From Salvia splendens (lineage: Eukaryota > Streptophyta > Magnoliopsida > Lamiales > Lamiaceae): 64,000 bases of DNA. The DNA lies in the NCBI RefSeq assembly GCF_004379255.2, contig NC_056036.1, forward strand, positions 2,790,001-2,854,000, given 5' to 3'. Under the pieces are notes generated by a model. The model saw nothing but the letters and a program-made list of their open reading frames with translations, did not search any database and was not told the DNA's origin. Of this stretch, positions 21,249 to 33,039 are shown piece after piece; positions within the stretch are counted from its first letter, which is position 1; the number at the start of each line of letters is the position of its first letter. Made by a program: the position numbers and the translations under genes.

Positions 21249-23841
21249 ATGGCTGCGCGATTGGAGGCTGAAAAATTCACCGGCAAGAACGACTTCGGGT
21301 TGTGGCGTTTGAAGATAAAGGCGCTACTGATTCAGCAAGGTCTTTCTGCGGCATTGGAGGAGAAAGCTGCAGATGGGAGGGCTGTCGAAGTGCTGGATGA
21401 AAAGGCGAAGGCCAAGCTTGCTGAAATTAACGCTAAGGCTCATAGCGTTGTTATACTCTGCCTTGGAGATAAGGTTTTGAGGGAAGTCTCTAAGGAGACT
21501 ACAGCGGCTGGAATCTTGGAGAAGTTAGAAAACTTGTACATGACCAAGTCTCTTGCCAATCGGTTGTGTATGAAGCAGAGGCTGTACTCTTACAAGTTCT
21601 TGGAGGACAGGAGTATCTGTGAGCAATTGGAGGAATTCAACAAGGCGGTGGACGATTTGGAGAACATTGATGTTCAAATCAATGATGAAGATAAAGCGAT
21701 CATGTTGCTGAATGCTTTACCCAGGAGTTATGATCATCTCAGAGATGCAATGGTGTATGGGAGAGAGAAAACTATAACCCTCTCTGAGGTGCAATCTGCC
21801 TTGCGGTCTAGAGAACTCCAAGCCGGATCAGCTAAGTCCTCAGAGGTTGTACCTGAGAGTCTTCTTGTGAAGAAGTTCAAGAAACCAAAGTTCACCAAGA
21901 ATCCTGATGATGGAAAGGCTCCTGCACCGGGTCAGAAAGAGATCAGATCCTGCTATTGGTGTAAGAAGCCCGGACATATTAAGAAAGACTGCCATGCTTG
22001 GAAAAAGAAGCAATCTGAATCAGGTAAATCTCACCCAACCTCTGATTGTATTGAAGACTGTGATACTCCAGAAATTCTTAATGTGATGGAGAGTGGTTTG
22101 AGTGGGGTTTGGATAATGGATTCTGGATGTAGTTTTCATATGTGTCCAAATAAGTCTTGGTTCCATGAGCTGCGAGATGCTAGTGGTTCAGTCTTGTTAG
22201 GCAACAATTATGTTTGTAGTGTGAGGGGTGTTGGAATGGTGAAATTAAGGATGCATGATGGCTCTGTGAAAATGCTCAGTGATGTGAGGTATATACCTGA
22301 GGTAAAGAGGAATCTTGTGTCTCTGGGGTTGTTGGAGAATAAGGGATTCACCTTCAGTTCATCTGGTGGAAGAATGGAGGTGAGGAAAGGGGATCAGGTT
22401 GTCATGGTGGCTGAGAGAAGGAATAGTCTCTACTACTTGATGGCAGAGGCTGTGACAGGAGACTCAAATTCTGTCATGGTTGATGGTCTAAGGCTGTGGC
22501 ATGAGAGGTTGGGACATCCTGCTGAGGGAAGTCTTAAGGTGCTAGTGAAGTCAGGCCTGATTCCTGGGGATGTCAGCTCAAAACTTGATCCATGTGAGCA
22601 GTGTGTGCTTGGTAAGGCCAAGAGGACTCCATTTCCCACTGGTGTACATTATTCAACTTCACCACTGGAGTATGCTCACTCAGATCTGTGGGGTCCAGCT
22701 CCAGTGAACACCCTTGGTGGTGGGAGGTATTATATGACATTGATAGATGATTTTAGCAGGAAGGTGTGGATTTACATCTTGAAAGAAAAGTCTGATGCAT
22801 TCCAGAAGTTCAAGCACTGGTGTAAGGAGGTTGAAGCTGAAAAGAGTTGTAAACTGAGGTGCTTGAGGACTGACAATGGGCTGGAGTATCTATCAAGAGA
22901 ATTTGATGAATATTGCAAGGAAAATGGGATCAAACGGCATAGAACAGTCCCAGGCACTCCACAGCAAAATGGAGTTGCAGAACGCATGAATAGAACACTC
23001 TTGGAGAGGGTGAGATGCATGTTGTTTGGCTCTGGCATGAGCAAGAAATTCTGGGGGGAAGCTGTTGCTACTGCTGCCTACTTGATCAATAAGTGCCCCT
23101 CTACCAGCTTGGGTGGAGATACACCAGATTTTAGGTGGTATGGAGTGCATCCAGATTATTCAAACATCAGAATATTTGGCTGCAAGTGCTTTGCTCATAT
23201 CAAGCAAGGAAAATTAGATGCTAGAGCCTTGAAGTGTGTCATGCTTGGCTATCAGAGAGGAGTCAAGGGGTATAGATTGTGGCATATTGAAGAAGGAAAG
23301 CAGAAGGTTATTGTCAGCAGAGATGTGACATTTGTTGAGCATGTCATGCCCTATCTTGAAAAACCAGATGAGGGAAACAGAAATGAGTCAGCCCAGGTGG
23401 AGGTGGAGTACACTGATGAGTTTCTGGAACCTGTTGATAACTCTAATAACCAATCTGAGCCAATGACAGTGGAGGGTGGTTCTGATGCAGAGGAAGTTGC
23501 AGATCAAGAACCTGATCTGAGTAATTACCAGCTAACAAGAGATCGAGTCAGAAGAGTACCAAAGCCACCATCCAGATATGCAGAGGCTGATATAATTTCC
23601 TATGCTTTGTGTACAGCTGAGGAGCTGGAGGGTTCTGAACCAGCTTCCTATACTCAAGCTATTGCTAGCAGTGAGAGAGAGAGATGGATCAAAGCTATGA
23701 ATGATGAAATGGATTCTCTAATCAGAAATAAGACCTGGATTTTGGTAGAAAGAACTGAGCTCATGAAGCTAGTAAGCTGCAGATGGCTTTACAAGAAGAA
23801 GGTGGAGTCAGTGGGCACCGAGAGCATCAGATTTAAGGCTC

Positions 23842-23844
<3 letters not shown>
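21249..23844 (+). pseudogene. Copia gag-protease-integrase and start of RT
   Basis: One open frame from MAARLEAEKFTGKNDFGLWR. Order by residue: Gag (1-220), zinc knuckle CYWCKKPGHIKKDC (~235), protease WIMDSGCSFHMC (~288), GAG-pre-integrase LWHERLGHP (~417), and integrase with HSDLWGP, LRTDNGLEYL and PQQNGVAERMNRTLLERVR (DD-E). Then FGCKCFAHI, and the start of reverse transcriptase (ERWIKAMNDEMDSLIRNKTW, SCRWLYKKK). It breaks at FKARL, where the SINE enters. The sequence is close in style to TNT1-94/Tork polyproteins. Without the SINE it would be one polyprotein with 24046-25395. Confidence 0.9.
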
Positions 23845-23872
<28 letters not shown>

Positions 23873-24037
23873 CAAAAATTAACTTCATATATTTATATCA
23901 TATATATGAAGGAGGAAATTACAAATCAACTCCTATAACAAGGAGGAAAGACAAATTACGCCACCCAGGGTTCGAACTCGAGACCTCCAGGATAGACGCG
24001 GTATCCAGCACCCTTTACCGCTAGGCCAAGGGGCTTG
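23845..24037 (-). mobile_element. tRNA-derived SINE inside the copia pol gene
   Basis: Minus-strand orientation. The head is tRNA-like: box A region GGCCTAGCGGTAAAGGGTGC (about 24009-24028) and box B GTTCGAACCC (23968-23977 region). A long poly(A) tail follows, seen as 28 T's at 23845-23872 on the plus strand. About 190 bp in total. A clean target duplication is not obvious, and the target seems to have lost about nine bases coding Val-Ala-Lys. Confidence 0.85.
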
Positions 24038-24045
24038 GATTTACT

Positions 24046-25395
24046 CAGGAGGAAGGAGTGGGCTACAATGAAGTATTTGCTCCAGTAGTCAAGCATACAT
24101 CTATAAGGATTCTACTGTCAGTGGTTAATCAAAGGGATTGGGAGATGCAGCAACTTGATGTAAAGACTGCATTTTTGCATGGAGATCTTGAGGAATCTAT
24201 TTACATGCACCAGCCAGAGGGGTATGTGAAGAAAGGGGATGAAAACAAGGTCTGCTTGTTGAAGAAGAGTCTTTATGGACTCAAACAAAGCCCAAGACAA
24301 TGGAATAAGAAGTTTGATGCTCACATGTCTGTCAGTGGCTTTACTAAATCAAGATATGATGATTGTGTGTATATCAAGAAGAAGAGGGGTGTTCCTGTGG
24401 TGTATCTACTGATTTATGTAGATGATATTCTGATAGCAGGTCCATCCAAGGAAGAAGTGCAATTGGTGAAAGATGGCTTGAATAACAGCTTTGAAATGAA
24501 AGATCTTGGAGATGCAAAGAGAATTCTAGGCATGGACATATGCAGGAACAGAAAGGAAAGAACTTTGTGGTTATCTCAAGAAGAATATATAAGCAAGGTG
24601 TTGAAGAGGTTCAATATGAGCAATGTGAAGCCTGCTGCAACACCTCTGGCTCAGCATTTTAAACTGTGCAAAGACCAGGCATCTAGAAATCACCAAGAAG
24701 CTAAGGAATTGGAGAATATTCCTTATGCAAATATAATTGGCAGCTTGATGTACGCAATGTTGTGTACAAGGCCAGATATCTCACATGCTGTGAGTGTTAC
24801 AAGCAGGTATATGACTGTATTTGGGAAGGAGCATTGGAATGCTCTGAAATGGATCTTAAGATACCTGAAAGGAGCTGGGAGGTTTGGGATTGTGTTTAGG
24901 AGGTGGGATAAGTCAGAGGGGGAAGCATTGCAAGGATTTTGTGATGCTGATTATGCAACCAATCTAGACAACAGAAAATCTCAGACCGGGTATGTCTTTA
25001 CATTGTTTGGTTCAGCAGTTAGTTGGAAGTCCTCTCTACAAAGTGTGGTGGCTCTCTCAACTACTGAAGCTGAGTATATAGCATTGACATCGGCCATTAA
25101 GGAAAGCTTCTGGATCAGGGGAATGGCTGCTGAGTTTGAGGTTCATCAAAAGGCAGTGACAATGCATTGTGAAAGCAGCAGTGCGTTGTGTTTAGCTCGT
25201 CATCAAGTGTTTCACGAACGAAGCAAACATATAGACGTTCGGTTACACTTTATTAGGGACGAGGTGGAGAAAGGAAATGCAAAGGTTGTGAAGGTAAGTA
25301 CACTCCACAACCCGGCTGACATGCTCACCAAAGCTTTACCTAAGGAGAAGTTAGAGCATTGTAAGGAGTTGGTCAGTGTTTGTGTCCGTGACTGA
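24046..25395 (+). pseudogene. Copia reverse transcriptase-RNase H, downstream part
   Basis: Continues the polyprotein after the SINE: GVGYNEVFAPVVKHTSIRIL, TAFLHGDLEESIYMHQPEGY, catalytic YVDDILIAG, then RNase H with GFCDADYATNLDNRKSQTGY, SLQSVVALSTTEAEYIALTS and SKHIDVRLHFIRDEVEKG. It ends at TGA 25393-25395 just before the polypurine tract. No internal stop. It can no longer be made as part of the polyprotein. Confidence 0.92.
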
Positions 25396-25419
25396 GCTAC
25401 TAGATGCAAGGTGGAGAAT

Positions 25420-25743
25420 TGTGAAGATGTGTGCATATAGTAGTCAGGCCGGCCCAGTACGAAAGCCCAAAATGAAGGTTAAATGTGTGGCCCAGTTCAA
25501 GCTTTGAACTAGCCGTTGTAATAGTTAGCTCTTGTAACTGTTTTTACTTCTTCGAGCTTTCGGTTGAGAGAGCAGTTCTTGAAAGATATATAGGGTAGAT
25601 TTTTGTGTTGCAGCTGTAACAACACACATACATTCTTGAATAAGATTTCCAATATTCTCTCCAATTAATTTCTCTTCAGGATTCATTCTCTAGCTCAATC
25701 GCTCTCTCTCAAATCCTCTCACAAACTCGATCATTTTGTAACA
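25420..25743 (+). repeat. 3' LTR of the copia element
   Basis: 324 bp, same as the 5' LTR except at 25488. Followed by the CTGCG target duplication. Confidence 0.95.
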
Positions 25744-26320
25744 CTGCGTTTGCACGAAGCTCCAACCACAGTAGTAATATTATTTACTACGTTAAAAAAA
25801 AGTAGCAACTTGTGGTTTTTTCTTAGCCACGGCAACGAGAGCTAATTGGAGCTGGTGAGCAAAACAATGAACATAATAAGCAGAAGAGTTCTCTTGCAAT
25901 ATTAGTGTCTTTAGTCCATTAAACTCACCTCGCATGTTACTTGCCCCATCATAGCCTTGCCCTCGTACTTTAGACAAATTCAAATTATGCTTCAAGAATA
26001 AACCTTCTAAAGTCACTTTTAATGAGGAAACCGTGGTGTCTCTCACATGAACAATACCAAGAAATCTTTCAACAACACATCCTTGGGAATTGACAAATCT
26101 AAGAGTAACTGTCATCTATTCCTTCACTGAAATATCACGAGATTCATCAAGCAATATCGCAAAGAATTCATCACCTACCTCACGAAGAATAACATTAGTA
26201 GTCTCCATAGCACAAGCACGAACAAGATCTTTCTGGATACTAGGAGCTATCATTTTATGGTTTCCCGATGCATTATTCAAGATAACCTTCTTTATATACT
26301 CATTGTGATCACCAAGAAAG

Positions 26321-26872
26321 TATAGAAAGTGATATAAAGTTTTTATCCATTAATACTACTTTAACTATATTTTCTCTTTCATATTTTATGAATTTAACAT
26401 TAAAATTTGTATTGTATTCAAAGATTCTATTTTTAAGGGATGAATCAAATATATAAAAAATACCAGTTTTACACAAACTCTAATTAAGATATGTAGGATT
26501 TATGATGCAAGCTCCATCAGATAACGTTGATGACAATGAAAATGTCATATGCGTCGAAATGACTTGAATTCACACTTGATTTTATTTTTTATAACTCATT
26601 GTTTGGGCTTTTCTTAAAATCCATAATCTCATTTTATTTTATTTTTCTTTTAATTTCATAGGGTTTCCAAACCACTTAAAATAGTGTATTTAATCGTTTT
26701 AGAGTCATTTTAAATCATTACTAGTACTTCATATTGTTACTCGGTAATCACTTCTCTCATAATTAATGAATAATATAATTAATAATCACACACATTTCAA
26801 GGCAAAACCCCAAGGATTCAAACAAGTATAATTATGATTTATAGCACAGTACGAGAAAGCCAAGAGACCTAC
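26321..26872. other. Intergenic, no gene seen
   Basis: AT-rich DNA beyond the 5' side of the hAT transposase relic. Its terminal repeat could not be found here. Confidence 0.4.
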
Positions 26873-26880
26873 ATATTATG

Positions 26881-27708
26881 GGGGATAGATCCCCTACTGT
26901 GCCAAAAAAACACAGCACAAGATGCTGTGCATCAAGATTTTGTGAACAAAACGCAGCCAGATTCTCTCTTCTTTCAATATTTTCATTCTTTCACTACTTT
27001 TTGTATTTTCATTCATTCTTTGTTTTTATATTAGAAAATACTAAAAATTATTGTAAAATTTAAAATACGCAAGATTTTGTGTAGAATACGTAGCCATCTT
27101 TTTCTCTCTTTTTGCGATATTTTCATTCTTTGTTTTTCTATATACTGAGGAGTACTTCCTCTCTGTCCCATAAAATATGTCTCATTTTCCTTTTTAGTTT
27201 GTCCCACTATAGATGTTACATTTACATATTTAGAAAAAGTTATCTCTTAAAATAATATAAATATTATATTTTCTCTTTTCCCCTAACGCATAAAACAAAA
27301 CCTCCTAAAATCTTGTGACGTCCCACAAGTGTGACATCTTTTGTGGGACGGATGGAATATATAATACTGAAAAATATTGTAAAATCTGAGAGTATTAATT
27401 ACAGTTACCATGAAATATAATAATTAGCTCAAAATATGCAGCCGTTAATTATTTTATACGTCTGATGATTTGAAGAGTTGGTGTCATTTAAAATCCTTAT
27501 AAAATAGTTTTTAGTATTTTATATATAAACACAGAAAGAATGAATGAAAATACTAAAAGTAGTGAAAGAAAGAGAAGGTATAAAATAAAGAATGAAAATA
27601 TTGAAAGAAGAGAGAGAAAGAGATGGCTGCGTTTTGTTCACAAAATCTTGCGTATTATGCACAACATCTTGTGCTGTGTTTTTTGGCACAGTAGGGGATT
27701 CATCCCCT
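26881..27708. mobile_element. Non-coding element with ~180-bp terminal inverted repeats
   Basis: The two ends (26881-27060 and 27510-27708) are inverted copies. They share GATCCCC or ATCCCC, CTACTGTGCC, cacagcacaagatg, caagattttgtgaacaaaac and later tttgtttttatat blocks. The direct repeat ATATTATG flanks it at 26873-26880 and 27709-27716. Long inverted repeats suggest a Mutator-like MITE; an 8-bp repeat would suit hAT. A Stowaway element sits in the middle. Confidence 0.7.
27155..27357. mobile_element. Stowaway MITE nested in the long-TIR element
   Basis: TA-flanked, starts CTTCCTCTCTGTCCCATAAA and ends GTGGGACGGATGGAA. Confidence 0.8.
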
Positions 27709-27796
27709 ATATTATGTAAAGTCCTTATGATAAACTCACATAAATCTAAATAAAGCAAATAAACATATACTAGTAACTTATAAATGAAGTGAACAA

Positions 27797-30273
27797 TCAT
27801 TCAGCATCTTCTCTTTTCCCCATTGTGGTATCAGGTTCACCAATTACAAGAGGAGGAGACGAGACTTCGCCACCGCAGCGTGGCATATCAGGCGGAGGCG
27901 GCAGCATCTTCTCGTTGGGGCGCTCCCCGTCCTTGACAACGAACACCATTGCCATTCCCCAACTCACGTGTCGCTCAAAATGGCAATGCATATACCATAC
28001 TCCTGCAACGTATTACATGGAGTAGTAAATATAAGAATTTATCTTGAAAACTAACCTACCAAGACAGAGAGCTCGTTTGATATATAAACCTCACATATGT
28101 TACTTTACACAACCGAAGTAGGGCAATGGAGTACATAACAAGTACTTCCTCTGTCCCGCATTATATGTCTATTGTAGGAGGTCGCTTATTAATTATTTCA
28201 CTTTTTTTATTTGTATTTTTAGTAATGGACTTCATGTTCCATTAACTCATTTATTTTACATTTTATTAATATAAAAAAGTAGTACCTACATTTCAGTAAC
28301 TTTTTTCACTCACTTATTTTACATTTCTCGTAGCAGGTTAAAGTGGCACAAGTAATAAGAGATGGAGGGAGTATTAATAACGTACCTGGATTGTTAGCCT
28401 TAAATCTTATAGCGGTCCATCCATTCATTGGCACCGCGATGTTCTCCATCAACGGCGGGTCGACAAGATTATAGTTAGGCGGGTCCCGGATCCTATCATA
28501 GTTCCCTAACCCAGACCCAACCACGTAGAAGCTGTATCCATGTAAATGCATGGGATGCTCAACGCCTCCGCCGAGGTTGGTTCCTTGAAACACCACTTCC
28601 ACCGTCGTGTTATATTCCAATATACGAACCGCTGTCCCGAATTCAGACCGACTCTCCTCTTTCAACGGCGTACCTTGCGTGTAGTTGAAAAAGGAGGCCG
28701 GGAAGTTAGGGAAATCAGGGGTGTAAATTCCCCTGATTCCCCTGTAATAAGCTGTGAGAATGTCGACAGTTTTCGGAAGTATGAGTGTCACGTTGTTGAC
28801 GCTCGCGAGCAGCCTAGTGGACCCCGAGCACGAGGGATTAGTACATGGAAATTGGTTCACCGAAAGAGTGTAGAAGAAGGTTTCGTCCACTTTCTTAGGA
28901 ACGTCGACGTTGCTGCCTGGGCTTTTTAGTTGGTCTGTGAAGCCGATCGATGCAGCCGAGTCGTTGACTTGGGGGAAGGATGGAAGCAGTGGTGACGGAG
29001 GCGGCGTGTAGTTTCCGACATACTCGATTATTCCAGTGGCGGGGATGGTCACGAATTCCCCGCCAGTGGCATATATTCTGGCAGCCATGTAGTAATGGCT
29101 TGGCGGCTGGTTGGCTTCTAGAAGCAAATCGAGGGTTTGGCCAGGCGAAATCGCTACGTAATCAGTACGTAGCGGTTTCGTGTAGGCGCCGTCAGTGCCG
29201 ACGACGGTGAAGTTGTGGTTGCCGATTTTGAAGAACATGATGTTGTCCATCACACCATTAATTAATTTGATTAGGTACCTTTTCCCAGATTCCACTTGCA
29301 ACTTGTATGTATCTGCATCAAAAATACAAAAACTACACTTATCGCCTATTTAATTTACGTATAGATTTGTGTGCTGGTTGGTAGAACGCATGTTTTTATT
29401 AGTGCGGCTTTGATATTGAGATAGTAAATTTACCTTGTTTTGAGCATGGATAGAGGTCGCCTGGTTGGCCATTGATGAGGAAAGCATTAGAAGTTTGGGG
29501 ATCGGTTCCGCCGACGAGGAATCCCTTATACACAATTTCAATCATAGAATTCCACCACTCTCCTGCAACATTTCAAATTCATTAGGCATGGTCTCAACGA
29601 ATTTATCAATACATCCAAATATGTATAAAGATATTGAGATACCATACATACCAATGATGATGGGAACATGAGCATGAGGCTTGGGGAAAGGATAAGTCTC
29701 CCTTGCCGGAGGTAGAATGACAATGGCGCCATGCACAGAATTTCTCGACCAAGCGCTATGAGCATGCCACCACAATGTGCCTTCCTCATCGGAGAGGATC
29801 ATCCGTTGGGTAAAGCTTTTGCCAGGTTGAATCGGGCATTGTGTCACATAATCAGTTCCATCCGACCATGGATATCTCCGCATTTTTACTCCATGCCTAT
29901 AATTTCAATGCACTATTTCACCACCATTGCCATATCATATAAAAATTCTAGGATAATTTTACCAGTGGATGGTTATATTTTGATCGGATCGATTAATAAT
30001 ATCGAATGTGACAAGATCTCCCCTCCTAGCATATACTGTTGGTCCCGGGAATTGTCCGTTTACGGTGAGTATTGTCTTTTTGGTGCATAACCTAGTGTGT
30101 GCAGAATTAACCACCTGAATTAAGTAACAATTAAGATTAGAAATAGAAACAAAAGCACCAGCACACTAGTATTAATGAGCAAACATGCATATACTCACTT
30201 CAAACTTGTAAAATCGCACTGCATTAACTTCTCCAAACACAAGACCTAAGAAGCACAGAATGAAAAACTTCAT
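27797..30273 (-). CDS. LAC: Laccase 2 (multicopper oxidase), intact, six exons
   Basis: Same architecture as laccase 1. Exons: 30199-30273, 29963-30114, 29652-29896, 29434-29562, 28386-29312 and 27797-28002, giving 577 codons plus TGA. Exons 2, 3 and 4 have exactly the same lengths as in the other two intact copies (152, 245, 129). A short signal peptide ([18 protein letters not shown]) directs secretion. Copper motifs: [39 protein letters not shown] and [13 protein letters not shown], with Met at the axial type-1 position. Closest relative in the window is laccase 1 by eye (long shared runs in exon 5). Intron 5 contains a Stowaway MITE (28145-28371). The exon 1 and promoter region is repeated at 37545-37800. 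Expected to act in the apoplast on phenolics. Confidence 0.92.
28145..28371. mobile_element. Stowaway MITE in laccase 2 intron 5
   Basis: 227 bp between TA dinucleotides; starts CTTCCTCTGTCCCGCATTAT and ends GAGATGGAGGGAG. It leaves both splice sites intact. Confidence 0.85.
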
Positions 30274-30312
30274 ATGTAAAAACATTTTTTGTCTACTTTG
30301 TAAAGTAGTGTC

Positions 30313-30323
30313 CCCTTTTTATG
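30313..30323 (-). promoter_or_regulatory. TATA-like box of laccase 2
   Basis: Minus-strand GCATAAAAAGG about 45 bases upstream of the ATG. The same sequence is preserved at the duplicated promoter near 37665. Confidence 0.4.
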
Positions 30324-30324
30324 C

Positions 30325-32265
30325 AGTTGAGATTGGTGCAAATTTGTCCATTTATAAGACTTTTTTATATAGTTGTTTATAGTGAATCAAGTGAGTCATG
30401 TTATACACTTTGTTTGTTATCATAACAATTTGCCAAACAATATTACAAGATTCGAATCATTACGACTACGAGATGAATGAGAAATTATTATCAATCCGCT
30501 TTAATTTCGGATCCTGAGTCAAACAATTGAACAAATTTTCTTTCTTTAATTACCAGGACGTGCTTTTTGAACTTGTTTTGAGATCTGCTTTTAATTATGT
30601 AGTATATTAAAATGATACAACTTTTTAACGTGTGATTGATTAATTTACTTACTATTTATTAGTACTTGTGTAGTGTTGCGTGCCCGTGGTCTGTGGTGTT
30701 GAAACAAAAAAACCTTTATTTAAGTTTTTCGAGAAACAATCTTTTAATTTCCTTTTGAAGCCACCTAAGATTTTGATTCCTTTTAACTTTTACATTTCAC
30801 TCAATATTAAAATTATATGGTGTTATAATTTTAGTTTTGATTAAAGATTGTCTTCAAATGCAACTAATCCTTAAAAGTAAAGTGCAGTTCAAACTATCTT
30901 ATTTAACGAGCTAAGGGATCTGATATGAATATTACTCCTCCGTTTTTAAAAAATAGAAATTCTTTCATTCGTGATCCGTTTCCTAAAAATTGAAACTTTC
31001 TATTTTTGAAAATGGATCCCACAATTTACAAATATGGAGTACTAATTACACTACTTTTTTTCCTTTATCAATTTTGTACTAAAATTCGTGTCTTTCTAAA
31101 GTTATTATTTTTAGGAAATGAAAGGAGTATATATTATACCATATATGGATTTTTTTGTAAGAAATAGTAAGAATAAAAAATAAAATTATTCGTAGCATTC
31201 TCCTTCTCTAAAAATTGCAGCCTTCTTTCCTCTTGCAAGTCGGCTCCCAAATATCCATGTTGGTCGTGGTCGTGTTTGTCCCAATAGTCTTTCGCAGGCC
31301 ACCACTCCGAGTTGTCTGCATGTTAATGAAAGCACCGATATTACATCATAAACATGAAAACTTATCTCGAAAGACTAGCCCTCTAAACAGGATACAATAT
31401 TCTCTCAATTTTACTTTTATTCTTACTTTTATTTTTATGCACTTCAAAATCCATTTTCATTTCTAAATTAGTAGTACTTCTCTAATGGGGTGTTAGAAGG
31501 CTTTTAGCTAGTTGAAGTTTACCTAACGGTCAATTGCACGCCTATCATGACTTTCTAGCAAATATTTAAATCTCCGAGGAATAAAAAATTAATTAGTAGT
31601 ACTTGATTCTTACTTTAAGACACCCTATATTTTTTAAAAGGGGGCACGAACGCACGACTTATTGTGATGATATTTATGAGTGATAGTTAAACAACTACAT
31701 TATAAACCAACCCACAAGGTTATATTAGTAAATTGAAGTATTAATTATATTATTATAATATTCATTATAGTTAGTGGACAAATTAAAAAGATTTTATTAA
31801 CCCTCAGCCTCAATTTTCATTTTTTAAATCAAAATTCCCTCTCTTCTTACTCTTCAAATTTAAATTATAGTTGTGTATTAATTAGATGTTATAGTTCCAA
31901 TAAAACAAAATTTTAATACACAAATCTTTAATATAACCACAATATTTTGAGATAATAGTATTACTTTTACTCTATAATGGATAGCATTACCACCGTATGA
32001 GAATTCGGAGAAAACTTTTATATACTAATAGAAATTAAAAGATGAGAATTTCCATAACTAAATCTACCAACCCAAAAAAAATGTGAAATAACAGTTTTCC
32101 GATATTTTTGGATAAAGTATTCATATACTAATAAGTAACAATGTCCATAACTTATTCCATAACATTCCTTCTACTAGCAATTGGAGAATATATTCATACA
32201 CTAATAACAGCTGTCGATTTTTTTTTCTTGCTTAATTGTGATAAATCTATCTATCCATATATCAT
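30325..32265. other. Intergenic, AT-rich
   Basis: Distal laccase 2 promoter and repeats. Bases 30940-31130 hold a broken Stowaway-like inverted repeat (cctccgttttt...aaatgaaaggag). Bases 31205-31340 are less AT-rich and may be a gene fragment: the minus strand can be read ADNSEWWPAKDYWDKHDHDQ in one frame. I do not recognise it. Confidence 0.35.
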
Positions 32266-32273
32266 ATACAGAG

Positions 32274-32824
32274 TAGGGCCGGGGAAAAATATTGAAAAAA
32301 TGATATATCGCTCGTAGCGTATTGAAAAATATCAAAAATTTATCGAATTTTCGATATATCGTAATTTTCGATACGATACGATACCGTATCGTAAGTTTTC
32401 GATACGATAACGATATGAATTTCCTTATATCGCGATATATCGTTTTATATCGAATATACGATATATATCGTACATATCGAAACATATTGAAATTCAATAC
32501 ATATTAAAATTTAAAATTATAAATATATATAAATCCATTTAATTGTACTTGGCTGTGTTGTATTTTGATTATGGAGATAAGAACACTATTAATTTTATTG
32601 TGTTGAAGTTTTATTAATTTTTGTGTGAATTTTAAGTTTTGAAATTATAATTTTCGATCTACAGGTATTCGATACGATATCGATATTGATATTATCCATA
32701 TCGAAAGTTCGATATATCGAAACTTTCGATACGATAACGATACGAAATTCTTTCATATCGATATTTTCGATACGATATACGATACAACGTTTTCGATACG
32801 ATATCTCGTATCGACCCACCCCTA
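32274..32824. mobile_element. hAT-type MITE rich in cgatatatcg motifs
   Basis: 551 bp. Ends: TAGGGCCGGGG on the left; TTAGGGGTGGGTCGATACGA read in reverse on the right. Flanked by 8-bp repeats atacagag (32266-32273) and atacagat (32825-32832), one mismatch. The interior is full of gatacgatatcg-type palindromic phrases. Confidence 0.75.
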
Positions 32825-33039
32825 ATACAGATTGTTATATATTTGGATTAATTAAATAAGCAAGATGATAAAAAAATCTTTTAGTGATTACTCATTGATT
32901 AAATGAGCAAGATGATAAAAAAAATCTTTTCGTTAATAACTCATTGATTATATTTGCAAGATGATTAAAATTATTAATTTATATATTGGATTTTATTGAT
33001 AGCAAATGCATGCAATTTGGGTGAGTGTTTATTTGGAAT

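Larger units (their letters stand above)
20878..25743 (+). mobile_element. Ty1/copia LTR retrotransposon, young, interrupted by a SINE
   Basis: Full-length element with 324-bp LTRs (20878-21201 and 25420-25743) starting TGTGAAGATG and ending TTTTGTAACA, and a perfect CTGCG target duplication (20873-20877, 25744-25748). By eye the LTRs differ at one base (A at 20946, T at 25488). Right after the 5' LTR, TTGGCGCCGTCTGTGG looks like a primer-binding site; the first bases would pair with the 3' end of an Asp-type tRNA. A purine-rich tract (caaggtggagaa) precedes the 3' LTR. The gag-pol frame is open apart from the SINE at 23845. Confidence 0.96.
19792..26320 (-). pseudogene. hAT transposase relic (ZMYM1/TTF-type) split by a copia element
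   Basis: Minus-strand transposase in two parts. The N-terminal part (25749-26320) reads SIQKDLVRACAMETTNVILR, FFAILLDESRDISVKE, TAG, then MTVTLRFVNSQ, SKVRGQGYDGASNMRGEFNG and SAYYVHCFAHQLQLALVAVA (the DUF4371-like region). The C-terminal part (19792-20877) reads AGDTRWGSHYRSLTNLSIMF, LARCYPSEFTEIDL and the dimerisation segment KLVLVLPVATTSVGRIFSAM. Stops and a frameshift near 20045 mark it as dead. Family knowledge: these are hAT transposases with a TTF-type zinc finger, which is not seen here. The copia insertion at 20878-25743 with target duplication CTGCG rejoins the two parts. Confidence 0.85.

Noticed and set aside
23961..24030. tRNA gene
   Set aside because: Box A and B are present, but a long poly(A) tail and position within a copia gene show a SINE.
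32201..32819. Open frames rich in Ile, Tyr and Arg
   Set aside because: They arise from gatacgatatcg repeats inside a hAT MITE.
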